Source of the DNA: Gnetum montanum
Taxonomy: Eukaryota > Streptophyta > Gnetopsida > Gnetales > Gnetaceae
Assembly (NCBI GenBank): GCA_015680685.1
Contig: MNCI01016011.1
Location: 4,923 to 68,922, forward strand
DNA length: 64,000 bases
Direction: 5' to 3'
How positions within the stretch are numbered: the stretch's first letter is position 1; every line of letters starts with the position of its first letter. Shown piece by piece: positions 46,991 through 56,530 of this stretch. Below the pieces are notes generated by a model. The model saw nothing but the letters and a program-made list of their open reading frames with translations. It did no database searches and was not told the DNA's origin. Position numbers and translations under genes: made by a program.

Positions 46991-47971
46991 GGAGCATTGA
47001 AATTGAATACTATCTTGAAAATACAGTAACTAATAAATTTTAAACTTTTCCCTGGTCTCCTGCTGCTATTGCTAGTCTGTGCCATTTCATTGTCACAGAT
47101 GTTTCTGCAATTGACATTGCTTGTAGCTACGAAGAGAGAGAGAGATTTGTTCCACCACCAACCTTCACTGTTCACAGTTGTTGCTAGGTAGAACACCCTT
47201 GCAGTAGCAAGGATGAAACCCTGCTACGTAAAAATGTGCTGTTGCTGCTGCTGGGTGTTGTTGTTGCAACTATAGACTATCATCGACTGCTACCTGCTTT
47301 TGACTATTGCGTGCCACTTGTTATCACAAATATTGCCACTGTGCAAACTGTTGAGAGAGAGAGAAATTGAACCTCACACACTTTATAGCTATGCATCAAA
47401 AGAATCCGATTCGTGGAAGCGAGGAATCGAGGATTCGTGATTCTGAACGTGTTGGGTACGTGTGCCTAAAAAAAAAGTGGGGACGGGTTCGTAGCCGGGG
47501 ACGTGATAGAGAAAATTTAAATATATTAATTTTTTTAAAAAATTAAATCTCATATATCATATAAAAAACGTTGTAGAATATAGAACAAGTACAATGTAAA
47601 TTCAAAATATTGTTAATGCTTAAAAATTGCATAAAAGATTGCAATGAAACATTAAGTATTGAGTCTCATGTGTATTATAAAATATTTTAGCATTAATATA
47701 TATATATATATGATAATGTTACAAAATTATCTCTCTTTAAATCACAAAAGAGTTTCTTGCCAAAGCTTAGAAATTGTCACATTGTTCAAATTCTAATTTT
47801 AGCCTATATTTTCTCCTTGCTCTACTCTAAAGAGTAAATTTGTAAAACCTGCTTCATTTTGTTCTATGTCATTAATATCATTTGCATGGTAATCATCTTC
47901 ATCAAGGATTGAATCATCAATATTAAGATTCATTACTCTAGGAATATTAACTATGTTAGTAGATTAACATC

Positions 47972-48516
47972 TCAACAAAGAGTAGGTGATTGCCTATATT
48001 TTATTTTCTTTCTTTTTTCCAATCTAATCATGCTATGAAGAGATACTAATTTTTCGACTCTTTTTGGAGTTAGACTATTTTTTTTTATCCGATAAATGAA
48101 AAAATATGTTGACCAATTTCTTTTAGAAGAAGATGCAACCTACATAAATGATAAAAACAAGAATAAATTTTTGCATTGTTAAAAAATTCATTTTATAAAT
48201 TATTCAAAACTTCCTCAATAAACAAACTCAATAAACAAACTCATTTGAAGTTTAAGACCTAATAGCCTATTAATCATGGTGTTTAAAAAATGCATGATAT
48301 ATAAAACATCACTATTTCAAGATTTCTAATCACATTCATAAATTAATTAAGAAAATTAATACGTATTAATATTTGTTATATGTTTAATAAAAAAATTGCT
48401 CTGAGAAAGAAACTTCACTGCTAAAGAAATCTAGGAGTATCTCCACCATGCAAACTCCCCATCTGGATCTTCTTCAGCTATTCCATCCATATCAAGTATA
48501 GCATCTTCACATTTAA
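47972..48516 (-). pseudogene. hAT transposase C-terminal exons
   Basis: The 3' exon (48139-47972) reads ASSSKRNWSTYFFIYRIKKN, then SLTPKRVEKLVSLH and MIRLEK. This matches the hAT dimerisation domain, whose hallmark is S-S-x-C-E-R-N-W-S followed by R-L...L-V-x-V-H. The cysteine-glutamate pair is changed to S-K. It starts directly after ATTTATGTAG (complement of 48140-48149), a good splice acceptor. Upstream, 48516-48401 reads EFAWWRYS, a stop, and then ISLAVKFLSQ, the preceding conserved segment (W-W...A-x-x-x-L-S-Q). An intron of about 260 bases is therefore implied between 48401 and 48139. The inner helix also has an I-Y instead of I-H change. The gene is broken. Confidence 0.75.
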
Positions 48517-48712
48517 ATGCTTTTGTATGTTCTTTAGTAAATTAAAGCCATTCCTTTCTAATTAAGCTAACCTTACAAAGTGAATGTAATTGTAATCGTT
48601 TAACATATTCTAAAAAACATTTAACATATTCTAAAAAACATTTAACATATTTAAAAAACCTGTTCTTACATCAAAATCATCACAAGGCCTTGTTGGATTT
48701 TTATCTCTATGT

Positions 48713-49124
48713 ATGAAAAATACCACTTAATATTTAATGCATATGTTGCCATATGCTATGGGGTATTTGTAACATTCCATCTTTTTAGAATCAATGAAGT
48801 AAATGAAGTAACTGAGCATTATAAAAATCAAAAAAGCTATCAATTTCTATAACATATTTTCATAAATTACATAAATTTCTCCTAATGCAGGTGTATCTTT
48901 ATCAACATAAAGGATGAAATCAACAATAGNGATCCTTTATGTTGATAAAGATACGGAGAAATTTATGTAATTTATGAAAATATGTTATAGAAATTGATAG
49001 CTTTTTTGATTTTTATAATGCTCAGTTACTTCATTTACTTCATTGATTCTAAAAAGATGGAATGTTACAAATACCCCATAGCATATGGCAACATATGCAT
49101 TAAATATTAAGTGGTATTTTTCAT
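48713..49124. repeat. Near-perfect palindrome around an N
   Basis: 48713-48915 and 48932-49124 are inverted copies, identical by eye except that the right arm lacks 10 bases (TAATGCAGGT in the left arm). The centre holds a single N at 48930, and the right arm ends exactly at the N at 49125. A contig joined to its own inverted end is the likeliest source. Confidence 0.9.
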
Positions 49125-49177
49125 NGAGGGAGAGAGGCCTGAATGCAGTTGTGTAACCAACTGATTCCCTTCCCTCA

Positions 49178-49249
49178 CAGGTTGTGCATTAATGACTGGC
49201 TGGAATGACGGCCACAGATTGTGCATTTATGACTGGCCGGAATCACGGC
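49178..49249 (+). repeat. Two tandem 36-base units
   Basis: Units at 49178-49213 and 49214-49249 share TTGTGCATT-ATGACTGGC and GGAAT-ACGGCC. Confidence 0.8.
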
Positions 49250-50168
49250 CCTTACCTGAAACCAGAGACACAACATGAGATGGCCATGGCCCATGAATAA
49301 AAATACGAAACCAATCCACTAAATGAAAATCTTTTCTCTAAAATCATATAAACTAAAACGAAAAGTAAAGATCATGTAAATCTAAGCAAAATAGGCAACT
49401 CAATTGATACGAAAATCCACTACTTACGATAGAGATGGAGAGAAATCTTTACAGGAATGAGGGAAAGAAGCCGAAAATAACAAGTGAGAACCAAGAGCAA
49501 ACGTTCAGGGAAAAATTGTGCACTAAGATTACAAAGGTAAAGCATGTAGCTCTCACATTTAAAAAACGGAAGAAATTTCATCCAAATTTTTTAAGAACAA
49601 AAACTAGAATTAAGGATCGAAGAGAACCACTCGCAATGCGTGCTTACGCAGGCTCGGCAAGCCCATCCAGATTCCGCTAGAAATTATCCATTTTCTGAAA
49701 AATATAGAATGATAAAAAATATAGAAACTGAAAAATATAGAATAATAAAGTACAGAATGATAGATGTGCAGCGCATTCTCTAAAGGTAACAACTAATTCT
49801 CTAAGCATCAACAGATAAATCCGATAAGACAAGTCTCCTACCCAGTCACCCAAATCAGACTGGGCAGACGAGACCCTGCATCAAAAAAATGTTCATCATT
49901 TCTTCGTCATTGCCTGCAAATGAAAAACTGAAAATGAAGTTTGTAATAGGAAATGCATTGGTCCACATACGTGGTTGCGTTCGTCCTAACTTTTCCCTGA
50001 GAAACAAAGCGTTTGGAGAGTCTGCGGAAGCATCCATATCAATGGCTGAATAGGAGGGGCGTCTGTAAATAAAAGGTATTGAACGCGGATGCAATTTGCA
50101 GGAATCCACCGCTAACGGTTCGTGAGATTTTCTTGGCAATCGCGAATCTCCGGCGCATAGCTTTATAG

Positions 50169-51640
50169 TTATACCACCGCTGCCATTCCATCGATCATGG
50201 CACTGCTATTGATGTGCTATTGTTGATGTGTCTGCATCTGCCATTGCTGATCGCCACCACCACGCGTGCAGCCTGCCATTCACCTCTAATGCCATTGAGA
50301 GATCTCTGATGTGCACAGCAGTTTGCTTGAAAACTTGCTGCACATTGCCTGTTGGTACCCCATAGTGGAGAGAGAGACGCGCCATGCAGGGAGACCACCT
50401 ACCACCATTGGTGTCTATGTTATGGTTCCATTGTCAGGACTACTGCTACCGTCACATGTAGACAACTAACTAGGAGAGAGGGGAGGCTACCTAATCCACC
50501 TGTAACTCTGCGATTACCATTGCCATGCACCCTGCCTGAGAGAGGAGAGGCTGGCCGATGATTCTGGTTGCTGCTTACTATCCAAGGAAGAGGAGGCCCG
50601 ATATCCCATCCTCCCTAATTGAGGGAGCTTCTCCCTTTTATAAGCCATTGCCCATCGCTCCCTAAATGCCCATGTTACCATGTCTCTGCCACGTCCACCA
50701 TCGATTACAGCCACATCCCATGTCTACCATATAATGCATGTCGATTATTACAACATGCTGCCCATAACTCTTCACCATGACCACCACCACGTCTCTACCA
50801 CCAATCGTAACGTCTGTTGCCTATGGTTACCTGTGCATGTCTCTACGTGACCTACTTACAATGCCTGCAAGCACTGTTGGTTACTACAACCATGCACTCT
50901 GTTGGAGAGAGGGGAAAACAATAAGAATTTTTGAGGAATAGATTGCGTTTGCAAGGTAGCATTCCTGCAATGGTTCTCCACTACCCCCTTTCTATTACCT
51001 GTTGTGTTCGATTATGTCTTTTCTTAACCTTGGGATTATATTAGGTTTTGTTGTATTTATGATGTTTTTCTGGCATAATGAAAGCAAAAAATGCAATGCC
51101 GGATACAACCTAATTTGATTTGAAGGGAGAATAGGCTACGTGGAGGTTCCTTTACTATCTAATGTATATTTCCTTATGATTCTTTGTCTTTTTAAATGAT
51201 TTATTTTGGTTCTTCCATTTTCATGTTGTTTATAATTAGTAATTGGTCTTAAAATTTTACTGTCTATAATTTTAATTTTTTGAATCTATTGGATGATATA
51301 AATGTATATGCTATTGTTAATCATGGCCCTGTGCCTAGCATGAAAGATATTGGCATCAACACTTAGTCGCTAACTTAAAACTTGCATGCAAGTGCAAGGA
51401 TAGCAACATCACAAAAATTTTAAAATGATGGAAGAATATGTAAAATATAAAGAAACAAAATGATCATGAAATAAGGAAAAAATGAAATTGGAAGTAAACT
51501 ATAATGTTTTAAAATGATTAGAATAATCACATAATCACAAGAGCACTAAACATGAGTCACCACTAATTACACCACCTTGTTTAATCAAACTCTAAATATA
51601 TAATTTTTCTATTTTAACTACATATATNATTTAGAAAGGG
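50169..51640. other. Flank of the hAT insertion, no gene assigned
   Basis: Together with 46990-47380 this is CA/TG- and GAGAGA-rich sequence into which the hAT element inserted. It carries short frames on both strands that overlap and show no domain (for example 50352-50561). From 51100 on it is AT-rich, with an N at 51628 and a long T/CT run (51663-51695). It may be remnant LTR sequence, but no termini were found. Confidence 0.4.
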
Positions 51641-51649
51641 AACAGTTGA

Positions 51650-52155
51650 AAAGGGGTTATTTGCTTTTTTTTTTTTTTTTCTCTCTCTCTCTCTTTTAAA
51701 TTTTTTGGGAAATAGGTTTAAAAGGAGGAATGAAGGCTAAGGTGAGGATTCTACCAAACCCCATCACACTCAAGAACCTATTACACTAGCAATGAACATG
51801 GTCCTCATTTTTTTTATTTATCTCTTTTTTCTTTAGGAAACTTTGCTCATGGTGTACTTCATTCTCAAGGTAGAAATTCCAACATGAGTTTGGTCAATTA
51901 GATGCACTGCCAAAGAACATGGTCCCTTTATGAACTTTGCCCATGGTGCAGTTCAACCCTTGTGTATGTACCTTTTAATTATGGCATCATAGTAGGTCTC
52001 TTGGGTGGCTAAGGGTTCTCAAGTGGAGATGAACACACCTCACCTTGTTGCTCATAGGGTAGCCATGGATCATCACACTTGAGGGTTGGGGCTTAAGAGA
52101 TGGAAAATGGGATTTTCCAAGGTCACCTAGTGATTGTGGCTAACCATTCTCCAAT
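51650..52155 (-). repeat. Inverted older relative, 3' untranslated part
   Basis: Its complement matches 59850-60300 of the full-length element in order, including GGTGACCTTGG, AGAACCC...AGCCACC, and CATGGGCAAA...GGACCATG. It is the left half of an older, oppositely oriented copy, split by the insertion of 52161-62373. Its right half is 62374-64000. Left of 51650 the copy ends at or near an N. Confidence 0.8.
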
Positions 52156-52160
52156 GTCAT

Positions 52161-53770
52161 TGTTGAGGCCAACCTCACCCATGCTAGGCATAGGGCCTTG
52201 TTTGAACAAGTTTTATTAAAAATAAAAAAATATAAAATAAAAATATAGAATTAAAAAAATTAAAAATAGAGCTCCATGAGCTTTCACATGGCCATTGTCC
52301 ATGTGCTGGTGGTCTTTGTTAACGCTGATCAAGTATCCACCCATGACTTATGACCCATGATGATTATCCTATTTTTTTTTTTTTGCAGCAATATGAGAAA
52401 AAGAGCAAAAACCAGCAATGACCAATAAACAGAAATCCAGAAAAAGTAAAAAATAATACGTGGTAAAGGTAGCTGGAAGTTTAGGGTTAGGGTTGTCTCC
52501 CTCAGGGCCGCTATAAAGAGAGAGGAGGAGCATGGTTTCTGAGAGGAGGGATTAGAGGCCTTATGCGATTTATGGGGCCGACTGGCTCTGAAATTTGGTT
52601 ATGATATTCTTACTGTTGCATTGAAGCTCTCTATTGTCCATAGAGCTTTGGATTCTTTTGAGAGCCATGTTTTCTCTCTGCACACGTGTGCATGTGTTTT
52701 GGTTCGCATGTTATTTTTAACCGTTTTGGTGGTTAGTTTTTTTTTGAAACGATAATTGCCCTTCATGATTTGCATCTTTTCTGGTTTGCAAGAGTTCTAA
52801 GGCATTCCAAATTGTTGTTTTTGCAACAAATGCATCAATTTTATTGATTGGAGTTCTGCTACGTTTTGTGTGTCTGTGTTGTGTCAGGATTTATGCCAGT
52901 TCTCATCATCAGGTGTCTATCGAGTTCGAAGATTTTTCCTGCGCCAATCGTGTTTTGTAGGAACGAATAGGGTGTTCTGAAATATTCGTTTCTTGGTTTA
53001 TAAATTTTCATCGTTTTAGGGGTCTCTGGCAGGACATTTTTATCTATATGCATTATTATTGTTCATCATGTTACTGTAAGTACTTAAGGAACTATAAAAC
53101 ATTTCAGTCGCATCAAAGATTTGCAACCTTCCTGTGCAAATCAAAGTTGTCTTACCTTATAGAATAGAGCGGATGCAAAACAACCCAGTATTATACGTCT
53201 ACGTATACAAGGTATACAGAATTACAAGTGTGGGTGATTCTATCGAGTAATGTCATTTATGTTTTGCTAAGAAAAACTGCATTTGTTTGTTTGGTTGCTT
53301 GACAAATATTTAGTGGGGCCTTAGGCTCTTTCTCTTTGGATCGGTGATGATCAGGGCCTCTACAGAATCTAGTGAATGCTCTGTCAACCTTCTCTCTCGA
53401 CGTCGGGGTGACAGCAGATGCTCGCAACGTGTCAACAGTGTACCAGAACCGAGACACAGAGCACATGAGATAAAATTTGATTTAATTTAAATTTTGTTTC
53501 GTATTGTACTCAAAATTTGTACAAATATTTAATTTTGATTTTTAATTATTTTACTATGTTTTCCAAGATATAATAGAACTTTCCTAAAATTAAGTTTAAG
53601 TTTTTAATATTTTTCTTAAAAATATTATTATTATTGTTTTGTCACATAGCCCTTTCTAGCTAAGACTATTCCTGGGTTTCTGTACCCATACAGGAGGCAC
53701 CCTAGGCAATAGTCTCCTAAAATGAGTTTTCACAGGTGTTGGCGGTGTGTCCAAAATTTATACATCAACA
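52161..53770 (+). repeat. 5' LTR of the full-length gypsy element
   Basis: Runs TGTTGAGGCCAACC to CATCAACA, with TGTTGA/TCAACA as terminal inverted repeats. TATAAAGA is at 52512-52519. In two samples I compared by eye it differs from the 3' LTR at 11 of 120 and about 16 of 260 positions, mostly transitions. Confidence 0.92.
52512..52519 (+). promoter_or_regulatory. TATAAAGA box in the 5' LTR
   Basis: CTATAAAGAGAGAGGAG is conserved in both LTRs (the 3' LTR equivalent is 61116-61123). A GAGAGGAG stretch follows at about the expected start-site distance. Transcription start is inferred. Confidence 0.6.
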
Positions 53771-53939
53771 CCTTTTTGACACTAGAAGGAGAGCAGTTTC
53801 TCAACCTTTTTTTTATTTTCCTTTTATGTTTCTTTTTCTTATAAAAAAAGAAAATTATCATTTTTTATTACTATCTATTTAATTTTTGCCTCCCTATTTT
53901 CAGTTTCATTGCTCTATTTTAGTTTTATTTTCAAATCTC

Positions 53940-54033
53940 GAATTTATATTCTAGCAATCTTTTTCTTAAATTTGTTTTTTTGAAANTGAATTTATATTCT
54001 AGCAATCTTTTTCTTAAATTTGTTTTTTTGAAA
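53940..54033 (+). repeat. 46-base duplication flanking an N
   Basis: 53940-53985 and 53988-54033 are identical by eye and are separated by the N at 53986 plus a T. Unmerged overlapping contig ends are the likely cause, so the leader here is probably about 48 bases too long. Confidence 0.9.
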
Positions 54034-54219
54034 TTTAATTTAGGTGATTTAAATCATTTTACTTTTAATTTACTTTTCTGAAATTTTGCAATTTCAATTT
54101 TACTTTTAAATCTTTTTTAAAAAATAAAAATAAAAAAATATAGCATTGAAATGTTTTTTTCATTTTCTTTAATTTTCATAGTTTATTAGCATTTTACATT
54201 TTCTGTTATTTTTCATTTT

Positions 54220-54968
54220 ATGAGTGACTTTTCTTATGGAGTATCTCAACAAAGAACTCATACTCCTACCCCTAGTCAACCAGCTACTCGTCAATTTACC
54301 TTGAGAAAACAATGAGCTTCACTTTTTCCAAGTTCAATTCCTAAGAAACCTCGGACTAAGATGGCAGCCCATCAACCCCCGGCTCCCTTAGTAAGAAACC
54401 CTTTTAACTTTCACAATTACCATGACATACCAAAATCCCTTCAAAACATAAATCTGTTCTTTGATCCTACAACCCCTACGAATGATGCCCGCCAACACAT
54501 ACAATGTTTTGAAACCTTATTAGGGATCCACAACATTGTACATAATGATGTGGCATGTAGAGTGTTTGTAACAACATTTAGGACCAAAGCGACCCAATGG
54601 TTCTTAATGCTTCTTGATGCCTATATTAACACATGGCAAGAATTCAAAAACAAGTTCTTGAATCAATTTGACAAATTTACAAGCCCTGCTATCACATCAA
54701 GCAACTTTACCAGCTTAAGAAAGCTACCCAGGGAAAATGTTAGGGATTATAACCTTAGATTTCTTCATCAACTTTCCTATGTACCAAATGAGATGCGACC
54801 ACAACCATATGGTATCCTCAACTTCTATCTCTCTACCATCAATCCATTCTTCACTTATGCCATTAAATCTGATCCCAACATAATAGAAATATAAAGTGCA
54901 ATATCAAAAGCTGTGGAATTAGAGCAAATAACCCTTATGAATAGCATCCAAACCCAATTTGGGATGAT
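54220..54968 (+). pseudogene. gag of the full-length gypsy element, with two stops
   Basis: The best start is the ATG at 54220, 31 codons before an in-frame TGA (54313-54315) in a position where CGA would read arginine. The same frame continues at 54361 with a proline-rich start and the gag core: NDARQHIQCFETLLGIHNI, then RTKATQWFLMLL and WQEFKNKFLNQF, ending after YNLRFLHQLSYVP. A second in-frame stop, TAA at 54892-54894, interrupts it. Reading resumes to 54968 and enters the gap. Gag forms the particle. Both stops would block it unless read through. Confidence 0.75.
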
Positions 54969-55924
54969 NNNNNNNNNNNNNNNNNNNNNNNNNNNNNNNN
55001 NNNNNNNNNNNNNNNNNNNNNNNNNNNNNNNNNNNNNNNNNNNNNNNNNNNNNNNNNNNNNNNNNNNNNNNNNNNNNNNNNNNNNNNNNNNNNNNNNNNN
55101 NNNNNNNNNNNNNNNNNNNNNNNNNNNNNNNNNNNNNNNNNNNNNNNNNNNNNNNNNNNNNNNNNNNNNNNNNNNNNNNNNNNNNNNNNNNNNNNNNNNN
55201 NNNNNNNNNNNNNNNNNNNNNNNNNNNNNNNNNNNNNNNNNNNNNNNNNNNNNNNNNNNNNNNNNNNNNNNNNNNNNNNNNNNNNNNNNNNNNNNNNNNN
55301 NNNNNNNNNNNNNNNNNNNNNNNNNNNNNNNNNNNNNNNNNNNNNNNNNNNNNNNNNNNNNNNNNNNNNNNNNNNNNNNNNNNNNNNNNNNNNNNNNNNN
55401 NNNNNNNNNNNNNNNNNNNNNNNNNNNNNNNNNNNNNNNNNNNNNNNNNNNNNNNNNNNNNNNNNNNNNNNNNNNNNNNNNNNNNNNNNNNNNNNNNNNN
55501 NNNNNNNNNNNNNNNNNNNNNNNNNNNNNNNNNNNNNNNNNNNNNNNNNNNNNNNNNNNNNNNNNNNNNNNNNNNNNNNNNNNNNNNNNNNNNNNNNNNN
55601 NNNNNNNNNNNNNNNNNNNNNNNNNNNNNNNNNNNNNNNNNNNNNNNNNNNNNNNNNNNNNNNNNNNNNNNNNNNNNNNNNNNNNNNNNNNNNNNNNNNN
55701 NNNNNNNNNNNNNNNNNNNNNNNNNNNNNNNNNNNNNNNNNNNNNNNNNNNNNNNNNNNNNNNNNNNNNNNNNNNNNNNNNNNNNNNNNNNNNNNNNNNN
55801 NNNNNNNNNNNNNNNNNNNNNNNNNNNNNNNNNNNNNNNNNNNNNNNNNNNNNNNNNNNNNNNNNNNNNNNNNNNNNNNNNNNNNNNNNNNNNNNNNNNN
55901 NNNNNNNNNNNNNNNNNNNNNNNN
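54969..55924. other. Assembly gap (956 N)
   Basis: It should contain the gag C terminus, any zinc knuckle and the start of the protease of the full-length gypsy element. Frames reported across it are meaningless. Confidence 0.95.
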
Positions 55925-56530
55925 ATTATTTTAGGAAAGAATGTCCATAACTGTTTAATGGATTCAGGTGCAACTGTTAGTGTTATGCCTCTTGACATTT
56001 GTAACACCTTAGGAGCACAAATGATACCACAAACTAAAAGTGTGATTCAACTTGATGGATCTAGCGTACCTGTAGTAGGGTTATTAAAAGGAGCAAAAGT
56101 ACAACTTAAGCAATACCCTACATTTACATGTTATATGGATATCCTAGTAGTTGATATGACACCCACATATGGTGTGCTCTTATCTAGAACTTTTGGAGCT
56201 AAGTTTGGGGGCTTCTTTAGGTCGAACTTCTCTGAATTATTGATCCCAGTTAAAGGAAAATCTGAATATATGATTATACCTAGGGAACCCTTATTTAAGA
56301 AAGTGGTAACAACTTTTGATCAACAAACTACATCTCAAGGAAATCAAAACAACAATCATTTCGTTGGAGTGGTCGAACTAGGACTTGGCAAATATTCCTT
56401 AAATAATGATATAGATGAGGCTACATACATAAATCCTTTTGCATACACATGTTCCACTCAATACTATCAAGATTTTCTGAAGGAGAATTTAACGATCAAG
56501 GAGATACATCCAAGGATGTTGTGTTCTTAA
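55925..56530 (+). CDS. Retropepsin-like protease (5' end in gap)
   Basis: The frame is already open at the gap edge (IILGKNVHNCL) and carries MDSGATVSVMP, the retropepsin D-S-G active site intact. It then has VDMTPTYGVLLSRTFGAKF, equivalent to the second conserved loop, and a segment to EPLFKK. It ends at a stop at 56528-56530 in a frame different from pol. The T run at 56473-56476 is where the two frames can be joined: the older relative at 63108-63542 reads through the equivalent place in one frame. The protease would cut the polyprotein in the particle. Confidence 0.8.
   Translation: MILGKNVHNCLMDSGATVSVMPLDICNTLGAQMIPQTKSVIQLDGSSVPVVGLLKGAKVQLKQYPTFTCYMDILVVDMTPTYGVLLSRTFGAKFGGFFRSNFSELLIPVKGKSEYMIIPREPLFKKVVTTFDQQTTSQGNQNNNHFVGVVELGLGKYSLNNDIDEATYINPFAYTCSTQYYQDFLKENLTIKEIHPRMLCS

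Larger units (their letters stand above)
47389..50160 (-). mobile_element. Decayed hAT-family DNA transposon
   Basis: CTTTATAG flanks it at 47381-47388 and 50161-50168. The 8-base size and the nTnnnnAn pattern suit hAT. The ends begin CTATGC on each strand and continue with a weaker inverted match around GA(A)TTC-CGATT. Inside, on the minus strand, is a recognisable hAT C-terminal dimerisation domain (47972-48139, with an upstream exon). The rest of the transposase is not recognisable. Two single Ns and a palindrome (48713-49124) show that the assembly inside is unreliable. Confidence 0.7.

Noticed and set aside
48713-49124. Foldback MITE
   Set aside because: No TSD, a single N at the centre and the arm ends exactly at a second N; an assembly misjoin explains it better.
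53257-53466. 69-codon minus-strand frame conserved at 61860-62069
   Set aside because: Conserved only because both lie in duplicate LTRs; no domain, and antisense to the element.
54913-56007. Long open frames of 345-362 codons across 54969-55924
   Set aside because: Same gap artefact; only the short ends are real sequence.
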